From: Heyndrickxia shackletonii
Lineage (GTDB): Bacteria > Bacillota > Bacilli > Bacillales > Bacillaceae_C
DNA: 64,000 nucleotides
NCBI RefSeq assembly: GCF_001420715.1
Contig: NZ_LJJC01000015.1
Span: forward strand, 460,242 to 524,241
Direction of reading: 5' to 3'
Below, piece by piece: positions 45,025 to 53,490 of the stretch (positions are counted from its first letter, which is position 1; each line of letters starts with the position of its first letter). A model generated the notes under the pieces. The model was not told the origin of the DNA, made no database searches, and worked only from the letters and a program-made list of their open reading frames with translations. A program made the translations under genes and the position numbers.

Positions 45025-46005
45025 TTGCGACCGATTTTTCTTGGCATCTGTGCTGCCTTCTTTTTTGCGTTTACTTTTATTCTTAATCAGGCGATGGACT
45101 TATCAGGGGGAAGCTGGATTTGGAGTGCGTCGCTGAGATATATATTCATGGTCCCATTTTTAGTATGTATTGTAGGAATAAAAGGAAATCTCAAGGAACT
45201 TTTCCACGAATTAAGAGTACGTCCCGTCAGCTGGCTGCTATGGAGCTTTGTTGGATTTGGACTTTTTTATGCACCTTTATGCTTTGCTGCCGCTTATTCA
45301 CCGGGTTGGCTTATTGCAGGAACATGGCAGATTACGATTATTTCAGGTGCCCTGCTCACTCCGCTTTTTTTTGAAACAGTGGAGACTATCAACGGCCCGG
45401 TGAAGATTCGAGGAAAAATTCCGTATAAAGGATTGGTCATGTCGCTTATCATTTTATTAGGAATTATTCTAATGCAATTAGAGCATTCCAAGCATGTTTC
45501 CCTTGAAAATGTTCTGCTCGGAGTAATACCTGTTCTCATCGCCTCACTAGCTTATCCGTTGGGAAATCGAAAAATGATGGATATTTGTATGGGACGTTTA
45601 GATGCGTATCAGCGTGTACTAGGCATGACTTTGGCTAGCTTGCCTCTCTGGATTTTATTATCTGTCTATGGAGTTTTTACCGTTGGGCTGCCTAGCTTCG
45701 GCCAAACCATTCAATCAGGATTAGTTGCCATCTGCTCCGGTGTTATTGCAACTGTTTTATTTTTCAAAGCAACCGATATGGTAAGAGGAAATATGCAAAA
45801 ACTTGCTTCTGTAGAAGCTACCCAATCCATGGAAGTGCTTTTTACCTTAATCGGAGAACTGCTGTTTCTATCCATTCCAAATCCGTCTCTTCTTTCGTGG
45901 TTCGGAATGTTTGTCGTGATTGTTGGGATGGTAATGCATAGTTATGTGGCACAAATTACGCGTAAAAAACAATTCCTTGGAGACCATCGAAACGTTGGAA
46001 TATAA
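45025..46005 (+). CDS. EmrE-type multidrug efflux transporter family protein (10 TM)
   Basis: About 326 residues with ten helices in two EamA-like halves. It belongs to the PF13536 'multidrug resistance efflux transporter' group: FLGICAAFFFAFTFILNQAMDLSGGSWIWSASLRYIFM, GLFYAPLCFAAAYSPGWLIAGTWQITIISG, and FFKATDMVRGNMQKLASVEATQSMEVLFTLIGE. TTG 45025 with AGAGGTG six bases upstream is preferred; a GTG at 45016 lies in that site. Substrate is unknown. Confidence 0.85.
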   Translation: MRPIFLGICAAFFFAFTFILNQAMDLSGGSWIWSASLRYIFMVPFLVCIVGIKGNLKELFHELRVRPVSWLLWSFVGFGLFYAPLCFAAAYSPGWLIAGTWQITIISGALLTPLFFETVETINGPVKIRGKIPYKGLVMSLIILLGIILMQLEHSKHVSLENVLLGVIPVLIASLAYPLGNRKMMDICMGRLDAYQRVLGMTLASLPLWILLSVYGVFTVGLPSFGQTIQSGLVAICSGVIATVLFFKATDMVRGNMQKLASVEATQSMEVLFTLIGELLFLSIPNPSLLSWFGMFVVIVGMVMHSYVAQITRKKQFLGDHRNVGI

Positions 46006-46036
46006 AAAGGAATTCAACAATCTCATCAAAGGAAAT

Positions 46037-46074
46037 TTAAAAAGCTTGGTTCTGCCATGGACCAAGCTTTTTAT
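46037..46074 (+). terminator. Terminator of the EmrE-type transporter gene
   Basis: AAAAGCTTGGT pairs with ACCAAGCTTTT around TCTGCCATGG, with a T run following. Confidence 0.88.
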
Positions 46075-46107
46075 ACGTAAGTTTTTTATCTTGTTACTAC
46101 CAAACTA

Positions 46108-46134
46108 AAAGCACAAGGCTATCTTGTGCTGTAT
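46108..46134 (-). terminator. Terminator of the three-PAS kinase gene
   Basis: AGCACAAGG and CTTGTGCT arms around CTAT; the minus-strand exit is T-rich. It is about 35 bases after the kinase stop codon. Confidence 0.55.
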
Positions 46135-46167
46135 GTCATTTTATGGAGTTGTTCTGGGTGGGAATGT

Positions 46168-48003
46168 TTAGTTTAGCGGCAAGATAATTTCAATGATCGT
46201 TCCTTTCGAGTCGCTCCAAATATGAATAGTGCCATGATGATTTTCGATGATTTGTTTGGATATCATGAAACCGAGTCCCGTGCCATTTTCTTTTGTTGTA
46301 AAAAATGGCTGTCCAATCTTTTTCAAAAGCTCCTTTGGAATACCGAATCCTGTATCTTTAAATAACATTTTTACTTTATCTTGACCATGTTCTTTTAATT
46401 CAATTGTTATATTACCGCCGTCAGGCATGGCCTCAATGGAATTTTTCAACAGGTTAATAAATACTTGTTTTAATTGATTCTCATCACATTTAATCTTGAG
46501 ATTGTCACAATCGTAGTTGGTGCTGATCACAATATTTTTCATAATGGCATGTGTATCAATCAGCGCTTTCACATGCTCAATCATTACGGCTAATTCTTTT
46601 ATTTCAAACTTCAAATCCTGTGGCTTGGCAAGGACTAATAGCTCTGAAAGAATAATTTCGATTCTGTCCATTTCAGATTCAATAATATTAAAATAATTGG
46701 AATGAGTTTTTAACTCTGATTGCATAAGTTGAAGGAAACCTTTGATAGCCGTTAATGGATTTCTTACTTCATGAGCAATTCCTGCAGCCAGTTGACCAGC
46801 AACAGATAATTTTTCAGAATGCAACAGAAGCTCCTGTGTTTTTTTGCGTTCCGTAATGTCACGAATAATAATATGTTTGACCGGATTATTTCGATAGATG
46901 GTCGTAATTCCTTTCATTTCCACATCAACTTCGCTTCCATCCAAGCGGATAAGCCTATATTCGATGAAGTCTTCTCCATCTTCCTCCAGATTCATTCGTT
47001 TAGATGCAATATCATGATAATCGGGATGTATGATATCCAGTAGTGATTTTTGTAATATTACTTCCTTTGTACAAGCTCCCAGTAAATTCACACCGGTATC
47101 ATTGATAAACAGAATTTCATTTCCGGCTGCTAAAATAGCCGCATCCGGTGCATTCTCCACTAAATTCCGGTAGGTTTCTTCCCTTTTCTTAACATCATCT
47201 TCTGATAATTTTCTTTCCGTAATATCTCTAATAACACTAATTACTTCTGTTACTTCATCTGTTTTTGGGTCTCTGATAAGCTTGAACAGAGATTCTACCC
47301 ATACATAATTTCCATTCTTTTTACGCATTCGAAAGGTCGTTCTTCCATTTTCACCTTTGCTGATAACATCACTACGGTTTTTCATAACTCTCTTTTTATC
47401 ATGATAATGAACATACGAAAATTTATTCTGGTTAAGCAACTCTTCAGGGGTATAGCCAAGAATGTGCTCGCACGAAGGGGAAAGGTAAAGAAAATTCCCA
47501 TCCAAATCTGTTCTTACAATTATGTCCAGTGAATTTTCTGTCAATAATCTATGTATATCCTGTTCTTTACGATTTTTTGCGTTTTTTTTCTTTATTGCCG
47601 TGATATCTCTAGCGACTCCATATATTCCAACTACTTCATTATTCACAATAATCGGCAGGCTCGTAACATTTAAAAAAACCTGATCCCCGCTATTTTTGGT
47701 AATTTTATAATCATTGTTTTGGATTTTCCCTTCAAAGGCATCATGAAAGTTTTGAAAAACTCTATGTAAATCATCCACTGGAACAAGTTTTTGGAAAGTC
47801 ATTTCCGCTAAATTGTCCGCTTGAATTCCGAGAATCCTTTCACATGCAGGATTCACTTTCATAAAATGACCATCTAAATCCAGAGCATATATTGCATCCT
47901 CATTCTCCATAAAAATTGTTTCGTATCTAGGCATGTTTTCTTTTAAATACTTTTCTAGTAAAAGCCTTTTTTCCTTTTTTAAAGCATTAATAGAACTGTC
48001 CAT
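46168..48003 (-). CDS. Three-PAS soluble sensor histidine kinase
   Basis: 611 residues without transmembrane segments. PAS domains are at about 27-140, 150-265 (HRLLTENSLDIIVRTDLDGNFLYLSPSCEHILGY) and 275-390, each followed by a PAC-like IxRDIT sequence. HisKA has phospho-acceptor His near 410 (AAGIAHEVRNPLTAIKGFLQL). HATPase (about 500-611) has NLLKNSIEAMPDGG, DTGFGIPKELL and GTGLGFMISKQIIENH. This layout resembles B. subtilis KinA and KinE, cytosolic sporulation kinases feeding Spo0F. No response regulator is adjacent. Its transmitter domain closely resembles that of the 28941 kinase. Confidence 0.9.
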   Translation of the reverse strand: MDSSINALKKEKRLLLEKYLKENMPRYETIFMENEDAIYALDLDGHFMKVNPACERILGIQADNLAEMTFQKLVPVDDLHRVFQNFHDAFEGKIQNNDYKITKNSGDQVFLNVTSLPIIVNNEVVGIYGVARDITAIKKKNAKNRKEQDIHRLLTENSLDIIVRTDLDGNFLYLSPSCEHILGYTPEELLNQNKFSYVHYHDKKRVMKNRSDVISKGENGRTTFRMRKKNGNYVWVESLFKLIRDPKTDEVTEVISVIRDITERKLSEDDVKKREETYRNLVENAPDAAILAAGNEILFINDTGVNLLGACTKEVILQKSLLDIIHPDYHDIASKRMNLEEDGEDFIEYRLIRLDGSEVDVEMKGITTIYRNNPVKHIIIRDITERKKTQELLLHSEKLSVAGQLAAGIAHEVRNPLTAIKGFLQLMQSELKTHSNYFNIIESEMDRIEIILSELLVLAKPQDLKFEIKELAVMIEHVKALIDTHAIMKNIVISTNYDCDNLKIKCDENQLKQVFINLLKNSIEAMPDGGNITIELKEHGQDKVKMLFKDTGFGIPKELLKKIGQPFFTTKENGTGLGFMISKQIIENHHGTIHIWSDSKGTIIEIILPLN

Positions 48004-48039
48004 CTTTCTCTATTCAGTTCCTTTCTAGTGAATTTATAA

Positions 48040-48195
48040 GAAAAGCAGAAGCACCCTGCTTATCGGCGTACTGATTTCGTAGTCGCTCACCTCGAGATAA
48101 AGGAAACCGTGCTGAGGTAGTTCACGAGCTGATGTTTTACCCGCAGGGAGGAGACGGAGAAATCCGCTAGCCCATAGGCGCTGTAGCTAGACAAA
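48040..48195. repeat. Dispersed repeat with conserved ends, copy 2
   Basis: Begins GAAAAGCAGAAGCAC and ends ATAGGCGCTGTAGCTAGACAA. The internal blocks CTCGAGATAAAGGAAAC, GAGGTAGTTCACG and GGGAGGAGACGGAGAAATCC match copy 1 at 8761 in the same order and spacing. It lies upstream of the kinase gene. Confidence 0.8.
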
Positions 48196-48612
48196 GTCTA
48201 AACTTATACTTTCTTATTACTATAAAAAAAGAATCGAACTATTAACAACATGTTTTTTAGCCCTCTTATAAAAACTTTTCGAGCAGATTCTACCAGAATA
48301 AATAAATGTTCTGACTTCCTACAACTACGAGTTAGCTGTCTGTTCAAGTAGGTTGTTCAACAAATTGATAAGTAGAATACTTTCGAACCTATAAGCTTTA
48401 TCCTTAAAAATATACCTTTATCTACTAAGGAGATTGCACATCCACTATTTACCTTAATTGTAGATTTCGATTTCTATTTAATCAACTTATTTATTAGTCT
48501 TCATTGCTATTATTTACCTATGACATTTAAAAGTAATAAAGAGTAATAGTTCTGTAATCTTGCCTTAACCTTCTTATGTTATAACTTAAACTACGGAATA
48601 GGAGGTTACCCT
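48196..48612. other. Long leader/intergenic region upstream of the 3D-domain gene
   Basis: About 415 AT-rich bases with no ORF bearing a ribosome binding site, other than AGGAGG at 48601-48606 for the next gene. I recognise no riboswitch consensus. The length suggests extended 5' regulation, but I cannot support a specific element. Confidence 0.4.
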
Positions 48613-49725
48613 ATGCAAATAATGAAAAAAGGCATTGTGGTATTAGCCACCGCTGCACTTTGTTTTTCTGTTACGGAAATAGCGGCGAATGCACAGACTA
48701 GTGTGGATAGCTTACATAACATGCAAAGAAATTTACAAAGCAATCAACAAGCTATTACGGAAAAGGAAAAAGAACAGCAAGAGGTTAATGATGAACTGAA
48801 TAACGTAAAAAATGAATGGGAATCCCTTCAGTCTTTAATTCAAAAAAACAAAGATGAAATTTCAACGATTGAGGATAAAATCAGCTCTGTTAACAAGGTC
48901 ATTGAAGAAAAGAAAGAAGAAATCGTCCAGCTTGAAGATCAAGTGTTGGCACGAAAAAATATCATAAAAAAGCGATTAGTTGCTTTTCAAAAACGGGGCA
49001 AAATCAACTTTGTCCTAGACGCTCTCTTAAATGCAGAAAGCTTCGATGATCTCGTTAACCGAATTAGTGCTATATCCACCCTACTTTCAGCTGATAGCGA
49101 AATATTGGATCAGCAGCAGCAGGATATTAAAAAAATTAAAAACGATAAAAAAGAAATTGCCAAAAAAGAAGACGAATTAACGACGGAACGAAAAAAACTA
49201 ACAGCAAGCCAAGAAGAACTTCAAGTGAAACTTTCATCCAAGCAAGAAGTGATTAATACACTTCAAGCAAAATATAAAAATATCAATCAAGACCTCATGC
49301 GGGCGAAACAAACAAAATCTAGTCTATATTCTCAAATCAATACTATTAAAGAAAATATTCGTAAAGAGAGAGCAGCTGCAAAGGCAAGAATCCAAGACGA
49401 TCAACGAACGGTAGTTTCAGACCCACAGCCTGCCGGTGGAACAGAATTGTATATGAACGCAACAGCCTATAGTTATCAAGATACTAAAGGACATATCACC
49501 ACACTGGGATACGATATTCGTAAAAACCCTAATATGAAATTAATTGCAGTTGATCCAAATGTCATTCCTCTAGGCAGCAAGGTCTGGGTGGAAGGATATG
49601 GTGTTGCAATTGCAGGTGATACAGGCGGTGCCATTAATGGACATAGAATTGATATTCTCATGCCATCCCACAAAGCGGCCGTGTCCTTTGGACGCAGAAC
49701 GGTTAAGATAAAGATTTTAAACTAA
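48613..49725 (+). CDS. Secreted coiled-coil protein with C-terminal 3D domain (YocH/PcsB-like layout)
   Basis: 370 residues. A signal peptide ends near AANAQ. A long coiled coil (about residues 35-265, rich in K/E/Q heptads with a break around LDALLNAESFDDLVNRISAISTLL) matches the PcsB/CwlO N-terminal type. The C-terminal 3D domain (about 279-370) reads MNATAYSYQD, AVDPNVIPLGSKVWVEGYG, AIAGDTGGAINGHRIDILM; the three conserved Asp residues are in DP, GDTG and RID. 3D domains of this type are lytic-transglycosylase-like cell-wall hydrolases. A second IS element is inserted in its terminator. Confidence 0.87.
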   Translation: MQIMKKGIVVLATAALCFSVTEIAANAQTSVDSLHNMQRNLQSNQQAITEKEKEQQEVNDELNNVKNEWESLQSLIQKNKDEISTIEDKISSVNKVIEEKKEEIVQLEDQVLARKNIIKKRLVAFQKRGKINFVLDALLNAESFDDLVNRISAISTLLSADSEILDQQQQDIKKIKNDKKEIAKKEDELTTERKKLTASQEELQVKLSSKQEVINTLQAKYKNINQDLMRAKQTKSSLYSQINTIKENIRKERAAAKARIQDDQRTVVSDPQPAGGTELYMNATAYSYQDTKGHITTLGYDIRKNPNMKLIAVDPNVIPLGSKVWVEGYGVAIAGDTGGAINGHRIDILMPSHKAAVSFGRRTVKIKILN

Positions 49726-49741
49726 TGATGAGTGAAAAATG

Positions 49742-49775
49742 AAACGGAATAACCTTGATAAAGGTTACTCCGTTT
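49742..49775. repeat. Target duplication of IS copy 2, left (34 bp, entire terminator hairpin)
   Basis: Arms AAACGGAATAACCTT and AAGGTTACTCCGTTT (one mismatch in 15) enclose GATA. It is identical to 51336-51369 beyond the right end of the IS and lies 16 bases after the stop codon of the 3D-domain gene. Confidence 0.92.
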
Positions 49776-51335
49776 CAGACTGTAGACAAACTCGATGAAG
49801 ATCGAGCTTGCCTACAGTCTTTTTTGTTTTAAAATATAAATAGAAATAATACTTGGGGTGATGAAGATGCTTTCAAAACATAATTCCATTCAACGTGATC
49901 AAGTAGAAATGATCGCTTTAGACCAGTTGGTTCCCGAAAATCATTTAGTCCGAAAAATGGAGGCAGCGATTGATTTCTCTTTCATTTATGATTTAGTGGA
50001 AGAAACATATTCCGCAGTTGGACGCCCAAGTATTGATCCCGTGATCTTGATTAAACTTACCTTTATTCAATATACATTTGGCATTCGTTCGATGCGTCAA
50101 ACGATTGAAGAATTAAAAACGAATATGGCCTATCGCTGGTTTCTTGGTTATGGTTTCTATGATAGAGTCCCTCATTTCTCTACCTTTGGAAAAAACTATG
50201 AGCGTCGTTTTAAAGATACCGATTTGTTTGAACAGATTTTCTATCGAATTCTAAAAACAGCAGCGGAAAAGAATTTGATAAGTGCAGAACATGTTTTTAT
50301 CGACTCCACTCATGTAAAAGCGAGTGCGAATAAACGTAAATTCGAAAAAAAGGTGGTCCGAAAAGAAACACGTGCCTATCAAGAACAGCTCCAAGAAGAA
50401 ATCAATCAAGACCGGGAAGATCATGGAAAAAAGCCATTTCCACCAGATAAATTTGAAAAAGAAGATACAAAAGAAATAAAAGAAAGTACCACAGATCCTG
50501 AGAGTGGTTACTATGTGAAAGACGAACGGACTAAACAGTTCGCCTATTCTTTTCATGCAGCTTCTGACCGCAAAGGATTTGTTTTAGGAAATATGGTGAC
50601 ACCAGGAAATACCCACGATAGCGTAATCCTAGAACCATTAGTAGAACAAGTAATGGATATTGTAGGAAAGCCCGATGCCGTTGCGGCAGATGCAGCTTAT
50701 AAAACACCGGCCATCACGAAATACTTAATCGAAAACGAAATGACACCTGCTTTACCTTATACAAGACCACGTACAAAAGAAGGTTTCTTCCGAAAACACG
50801 AGTACGTATATGATGAATACTATGATTGTTACATATGCCCATCAGGGGAGATATTGAATTACTCTACCACGACAAAAGAAGGGTATCGTGAATACAAATC
50901 TTCTAAGCATATTTGCGCTAATTGTCCATTTTTATCGCAATGTACGGAGAGTAAGGATCATCAAAAAGTAGTGACTCGTCATATTTGGCAAGAGTACCTT
51001 GAGGAAGCAGATCATCTTCGTCATCACAAAGAGGTAAAAACGATATATGCGAAACGCAAAGAAACGATTGAGCGTGTATTTGCAGACGCAAAAGAAAAGC
51101 ATGGTATGCGTTGGACAACGTTAAGGGGACTTAAAAAATTGTCGATGCAGGCGATGCTTACTTTCGCTGCCATGAATTTGAAGAAAATGGCCAACTGGAT
51201 ATGGAAAGGTCCGGAAATGGCCTAGTAGATGAGGATGAGAGAGGTCAGCATACACCCAAAAAGGTAAAAAAGTAAGAACAAAATCAAAAGGGGTTCGGAA
51301 TGTGACCATTCCGAACCCCTTTTGTCTACAATCTG
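49776..51335 (+). mobile_element. IS1182-family insertion sequence, copy 2 (1560 bp)
   Basis: The same 1560-base length, terminal repeats (CAGACTGTAGACAAA at 49776-49790; complement of CAGATTGTAGACAAA ending 51335), end hairpins and transposase as copy 1. Reading along, I found no base difference. It is in the same orientation as copy 1, with 8657 bases between the two elements. Flanks are a 34-bp direct duplication unrelated in sequence to the 25-bp one of copy 1. Confidence 0.93.
49867..51225 (+). CDS. IS1182-family transposase (second copy)
   Basis: Encodes the same 452-residue protein as 39650-41008, with intact DDE-type residues and Cys cluster. The gene is read in the same direction as the upstream 3D-domain gene. 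The left-end hairpin with its T run stands between them, which should limit read-through into the transposase. Confidence 0.93.
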   Translation: MLSKHNSIQRDQVEMIALDQLVPENHLVRKMEAAIDFSFIYDLVEETYSAVGRPSIDPVILIKLTFIQYTFGIRSMRQTIEELKTNMAYRWFLGYGFYDRVPHFSTFGKNYERRFKDTDLFEQIFYRILKTAAEKNLISAEHVFIDSTHVKASANKRKFEKKVVRKETRAYQEQLQEEINQDREDHGKKPFPPDKFEKEDTKEIKESTTDPESGYYVKDERTKQFAYSFHAASDRKGFVLGNMVTPGNTHDSVILEPLVEQVMDIVGKPDAVAADAAYKTPAITKYLIENEMTPALPYTRPRTKEGFFRKHEYVYDEYYDCYICPSGEILNYSTTTKEGYREYKSSKHICANCPFLSQCTESKDHQKVVTRHIWQEYLEEADHLRHHKEVKTIYAKRKETIERVFADAKEKHGMRWTTLRGLKKLSMQAMLTFAAMNLKKMANWIWKGPEMA

Positions 51336-51369
51336 AAACGGAATAACCTTGATAAAGGTTACTCCGTTT
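51336..51369. repeat. Target duplication of IS copy 2, right
   Basis: Identical to 49742-49775 and followed by the original T-rich tail (TTTATTT), which marks it as the original terminator position. The convergent ATP-pyrophosphatase gene ends about 80 bases to the right. Confidence 0.9.
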
Positions 51370-51449
51370 TTTATTTATATTTTCACATCAATATTGTTCC
51401 TCGTATAAGTTTGTCTATTTCCCCACATATTCTTCAGAAAAAATCCTCT

Positions 51450-52115
51450 TTAATCAATAATATCTACATAATAAAAACGTTTATCTGCTATTCTGCTTTC
51501 CCCTAATGTATGCTTAATCGGAAAAGAGAAAATTGGCCCATCAAATACAAATGTGTGGTATTCCCCATTTTCACCGCATATATCTGCGTTCGATGGATAG
51601 TCTTCGATGAATTGCGGGTCAATTTCATGTCCAACAAATGCTGGATCCAATTGTTCAGAATCCACACATGTCAATCTTGTTCGAAAGCCTTCTGCTAAAT
51701 ACTCTCGAATTAAATCATTTGGCTTCTCACCCCAGATAGGGAAAATTGGTGTTAATCCTGTTCCTTCTAACATTTTTTCACGATATTCTTTTACATCCTT
51801 TAAATAAATATCCCCAAACATAATATAATGGATTCCAGCTTCTTTTATTTGCGCTACTGCTTCTTTCATCTTTTGTTGATATATTTCATTGCTGCAATGG
51901 CTGGGGATTCGCACTTTTCGGAGTTTTACTCCTAATGAATCTGCTTGCTTTTCAAGGAATTCTTCGCGAACCCCATGCATAGATGTCCGGTTGTAATCAT
52001 CCGTAACAGTTGTTAAGAGTGAATCAATTTCCCATTTTCCTTCCTTTATCAATCTATTCATTGCTAATGCACAATCCTTCCCCCCGCTAAAAGAAACCAC
52101 GATTTTCTCTTTCAT
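51450..52115 (-). CDS. Dph6/MJ0570-related ATP-pyrophosphatase (adenine nucleotide alpha hydrolase-like)
   Basis: 221 residues. The PP-loop SGGKDCALA is at residues 10-18. SMHGVREEFLEKQADSLG, FGDIYLKDVKEYREKML and PIWGEKPNDLIREYLAEGFRTRLTCVDSEQLDPAFVGHEID are family landmarks of the diphthamide-synthase-like domain. Bacteria do not make diphthamide, so the real substrate is unknown; B12-related or tRNA-type roles have been suggested for related groups. AAGGGGAAATC precedes the ATG. It is monocistronic. Confidence 0.85.
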   Translation of the reverse strand: MKEKIVVSFSGGKDCALAMNRLIKEGKWEIDSLLTTVTDDYNRTSMHGVREEFLEKQADSLGVKLRKVRIPSHCSNEIYQQKMKEAVAQIKEAGIHYIMFGDIYLKDVKEYREKMLEGTGLTPIFPIWGEKPNDLIREYLAEGFRTRLTCVDSEQLDPAFVGHEIDPQFIEDYPSNADICGENGEYHTFVFDGPIFSFPIKHTLGESRIADKRFYYVDIID

Positions 52116-52301
52116 TACGATTTCCCCTTTTCTTTGATATAAATTAAATTTAGCATATCTTTTTTAAGTGCGAAAAAGATTAAAGGGTTAGGATGAAGGT
52201 TTGTTAATATCGCACCTTCTCCCCCTGGCTTTCCCTTAATTTAGCATGATTTCCCCATCATTGGGCAATATAAAAATATTTATAATAAGGGGAAATGCAT
52301 A

Positions 52302-53120
52302 ATGAATTTAACACCTGAACAGCGAATTGAACTGCATGGCTTCAACAATCTGACTAAATCGCTTAGCTTCAATATGTACGATATTTGTTATACTAAAACG
52401 AAAGACGAACGTGAAGCATACATTGCTTACATTGATGAACAGTATAATTCCGACCGGTTAACGAAAATACTTAAGGCTGTTTCGGATATTATTGGGGCGC
52501 ATGTTTTAAATATTGCTCAACAGGATTATGTACCACAGGGTGCCAGTGTAACGATGCTTATTTCAGAGGGGCCAGTTGTAGAAGTGCCGAATGAATCTTT
52601 TTCTGAGTCACCCGGTCCATTGCCTGACTCCGTTGTCATGCAGCTGGATAAAAGTCATATTACCGTCCATACCTACCCGGAATATCATCCGGATGAAGGA
52701 ATCAGCACCTTTCGTGCCGATATTGATGTATCTACATGTGGAGAAATTTCTCCTCTTAAAGCATTAAACCATCTTATTCATTCCTTTGATACCGATATTA
52801 TGACCATTGATTATCGTGTTCGGGGATTTACACGAGATAAAACTGGTCATAAATTGTTTATTGATCATGAAATTAGTTCGATTCAAAATTACATACCTGA
52901 CAATATAATAAACCAATATGACATGATTGATGTGAATGTTTACCAAGAGCATATTTTTCATACAAAATGCAAGCTCAAGGATTTTGATCTTAATAACTAT
53001 CTATTTGGATATACAAAAGATAAGCTAACATCTGCTGAGATTGAACATATTACAAAAAAATTGCAAACCGAAATGGATGAAATTTTTTACGGAAAAAATA
53101 TGGATGACGGGTTTTATTAA
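52302..53120 (+). CDS. speD: S-adenosylmethionine decarboxylase proenzyme, long E. coli-type
   Basis: 272 residues. The autocleavage site is Lys-Ser118 in [37 protein letters not shown]; Ser118 would become the pyruvoyl group. The total length and N-terminal [19 protein letters not shown] match the roughly 264-residue gammaproteobacterial class, not the roughly 126-residue SpeH form of B. subtilis. The product, decarboxylated SAM, supplies aminopropyl groups for spermidine. No speE is adjacent. AAGGGGAAATGC precedes the ATG. Confidence 0.93.
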   Translation: MNLTPEQRIELHGFNNLTKSLSFNMYDICYTKTKDEREAYIAYIDEQYNSDRLTKILKAVSDIIGAHVLNIAQQDYVPQGASVTMLISEGPVVEVPNESFSESPGPLPDSVVMQLDKSHITVHTYPEYHPDEGISTFRADIDVSTCGEISPLKALNHLIHSFDTDIMTIDYRVRGFTRDKTGHKLFIDHEISSIQNYIPDNIINQYDMIDVNVYQEHIFHTKCKLKDFDLNNYLFGYTKDKLTSAEIEHITKKLQTEMDEIFYGKNMDDGFY

Positions 53121-53194
53121 AAGACTCAAATACTTTCACCTATATTCCCATTATTCAGCACACGTCCATACAAAAGAAATAGTTTCTACATACA

Positions 53195-53205
53195 ATATAA
53201 CAATC
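53195..53205 (+). promoter_or_regulatory. Possible SigK/SigE -10 element of YjcZ gene
   Basis: CATACAATA in this stretch matches the mother-cell -10 consensus (CATANNNTA), about 25-30 bases before the YjcZ start. A second CATACA occurs 22 bases further upstream. The -35 element is uncertain. Confidence 0.4.
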
Positions 53206-53228
53206 CTGTTTGAATGGAGGTGCTTATA

Positions 53229-53354
53229 ATGGGATTTTGCTGTAATAGAGGATATAGTTATGCTATGCCAGTGGGCGGTGGAGGCAACATGTTTGTATTA
53301 ATAGTCGTATTGTTCATCTTGTTAATTATCGTTGGTGCTGCTTGGGTTTGTTAA
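53229..53354 (+). CDS. YjcZ-family sporulation microprotein, third copy
   Basis: 41 residues from ATG 53229 behind GGAGGTGC. The N-terminus MGFCCNRGYSYAMPVGGGGN contains a Cys pair. The tail [21 protein letters not shown] is the YjcZ membrane segment and closely matches the two copies at 2.1-2.4 kb. It is monocistronic after speD. Coat or cortex localisation has been reported for family relatives, but the function is unknown. Confidence 0.85.
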   Translation: MGFCCNRGYSYAMPVGGGGNMFVLIVVLFILLIIVGAAWVC

Positions 53355-53369
53355 CATCACACTACCTCC

Positions 53370-53412
53370 TTTATAAGATGAGGCGTCAGTTTGACGCTTC
53401 ATTTCCATTTAT
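53370..53412 (+). terminator. Terminator after YjcZ gene
   Basis: GAGGCGTCA pairs with TGACGCTTC around GTT, followed by ATTT. The stem starts about 25 bases after the stop codon. Confidence 0.65.
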
Positions 53413-53490
53413 AAAGGACTAAGACTTTAAAAACATTGCGTCGATAAGTAAAATATTATTTATACATTTTATCCAGGCAGGTGTATCTAT

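Noticed and set aside
39559-51335. Composite transposon formed by the two IS copies.
   Set aside because: The two elements have different target duplications (25 and 34 bp), so each inserted independently; the genes between are core functions such as lipA and lipM.
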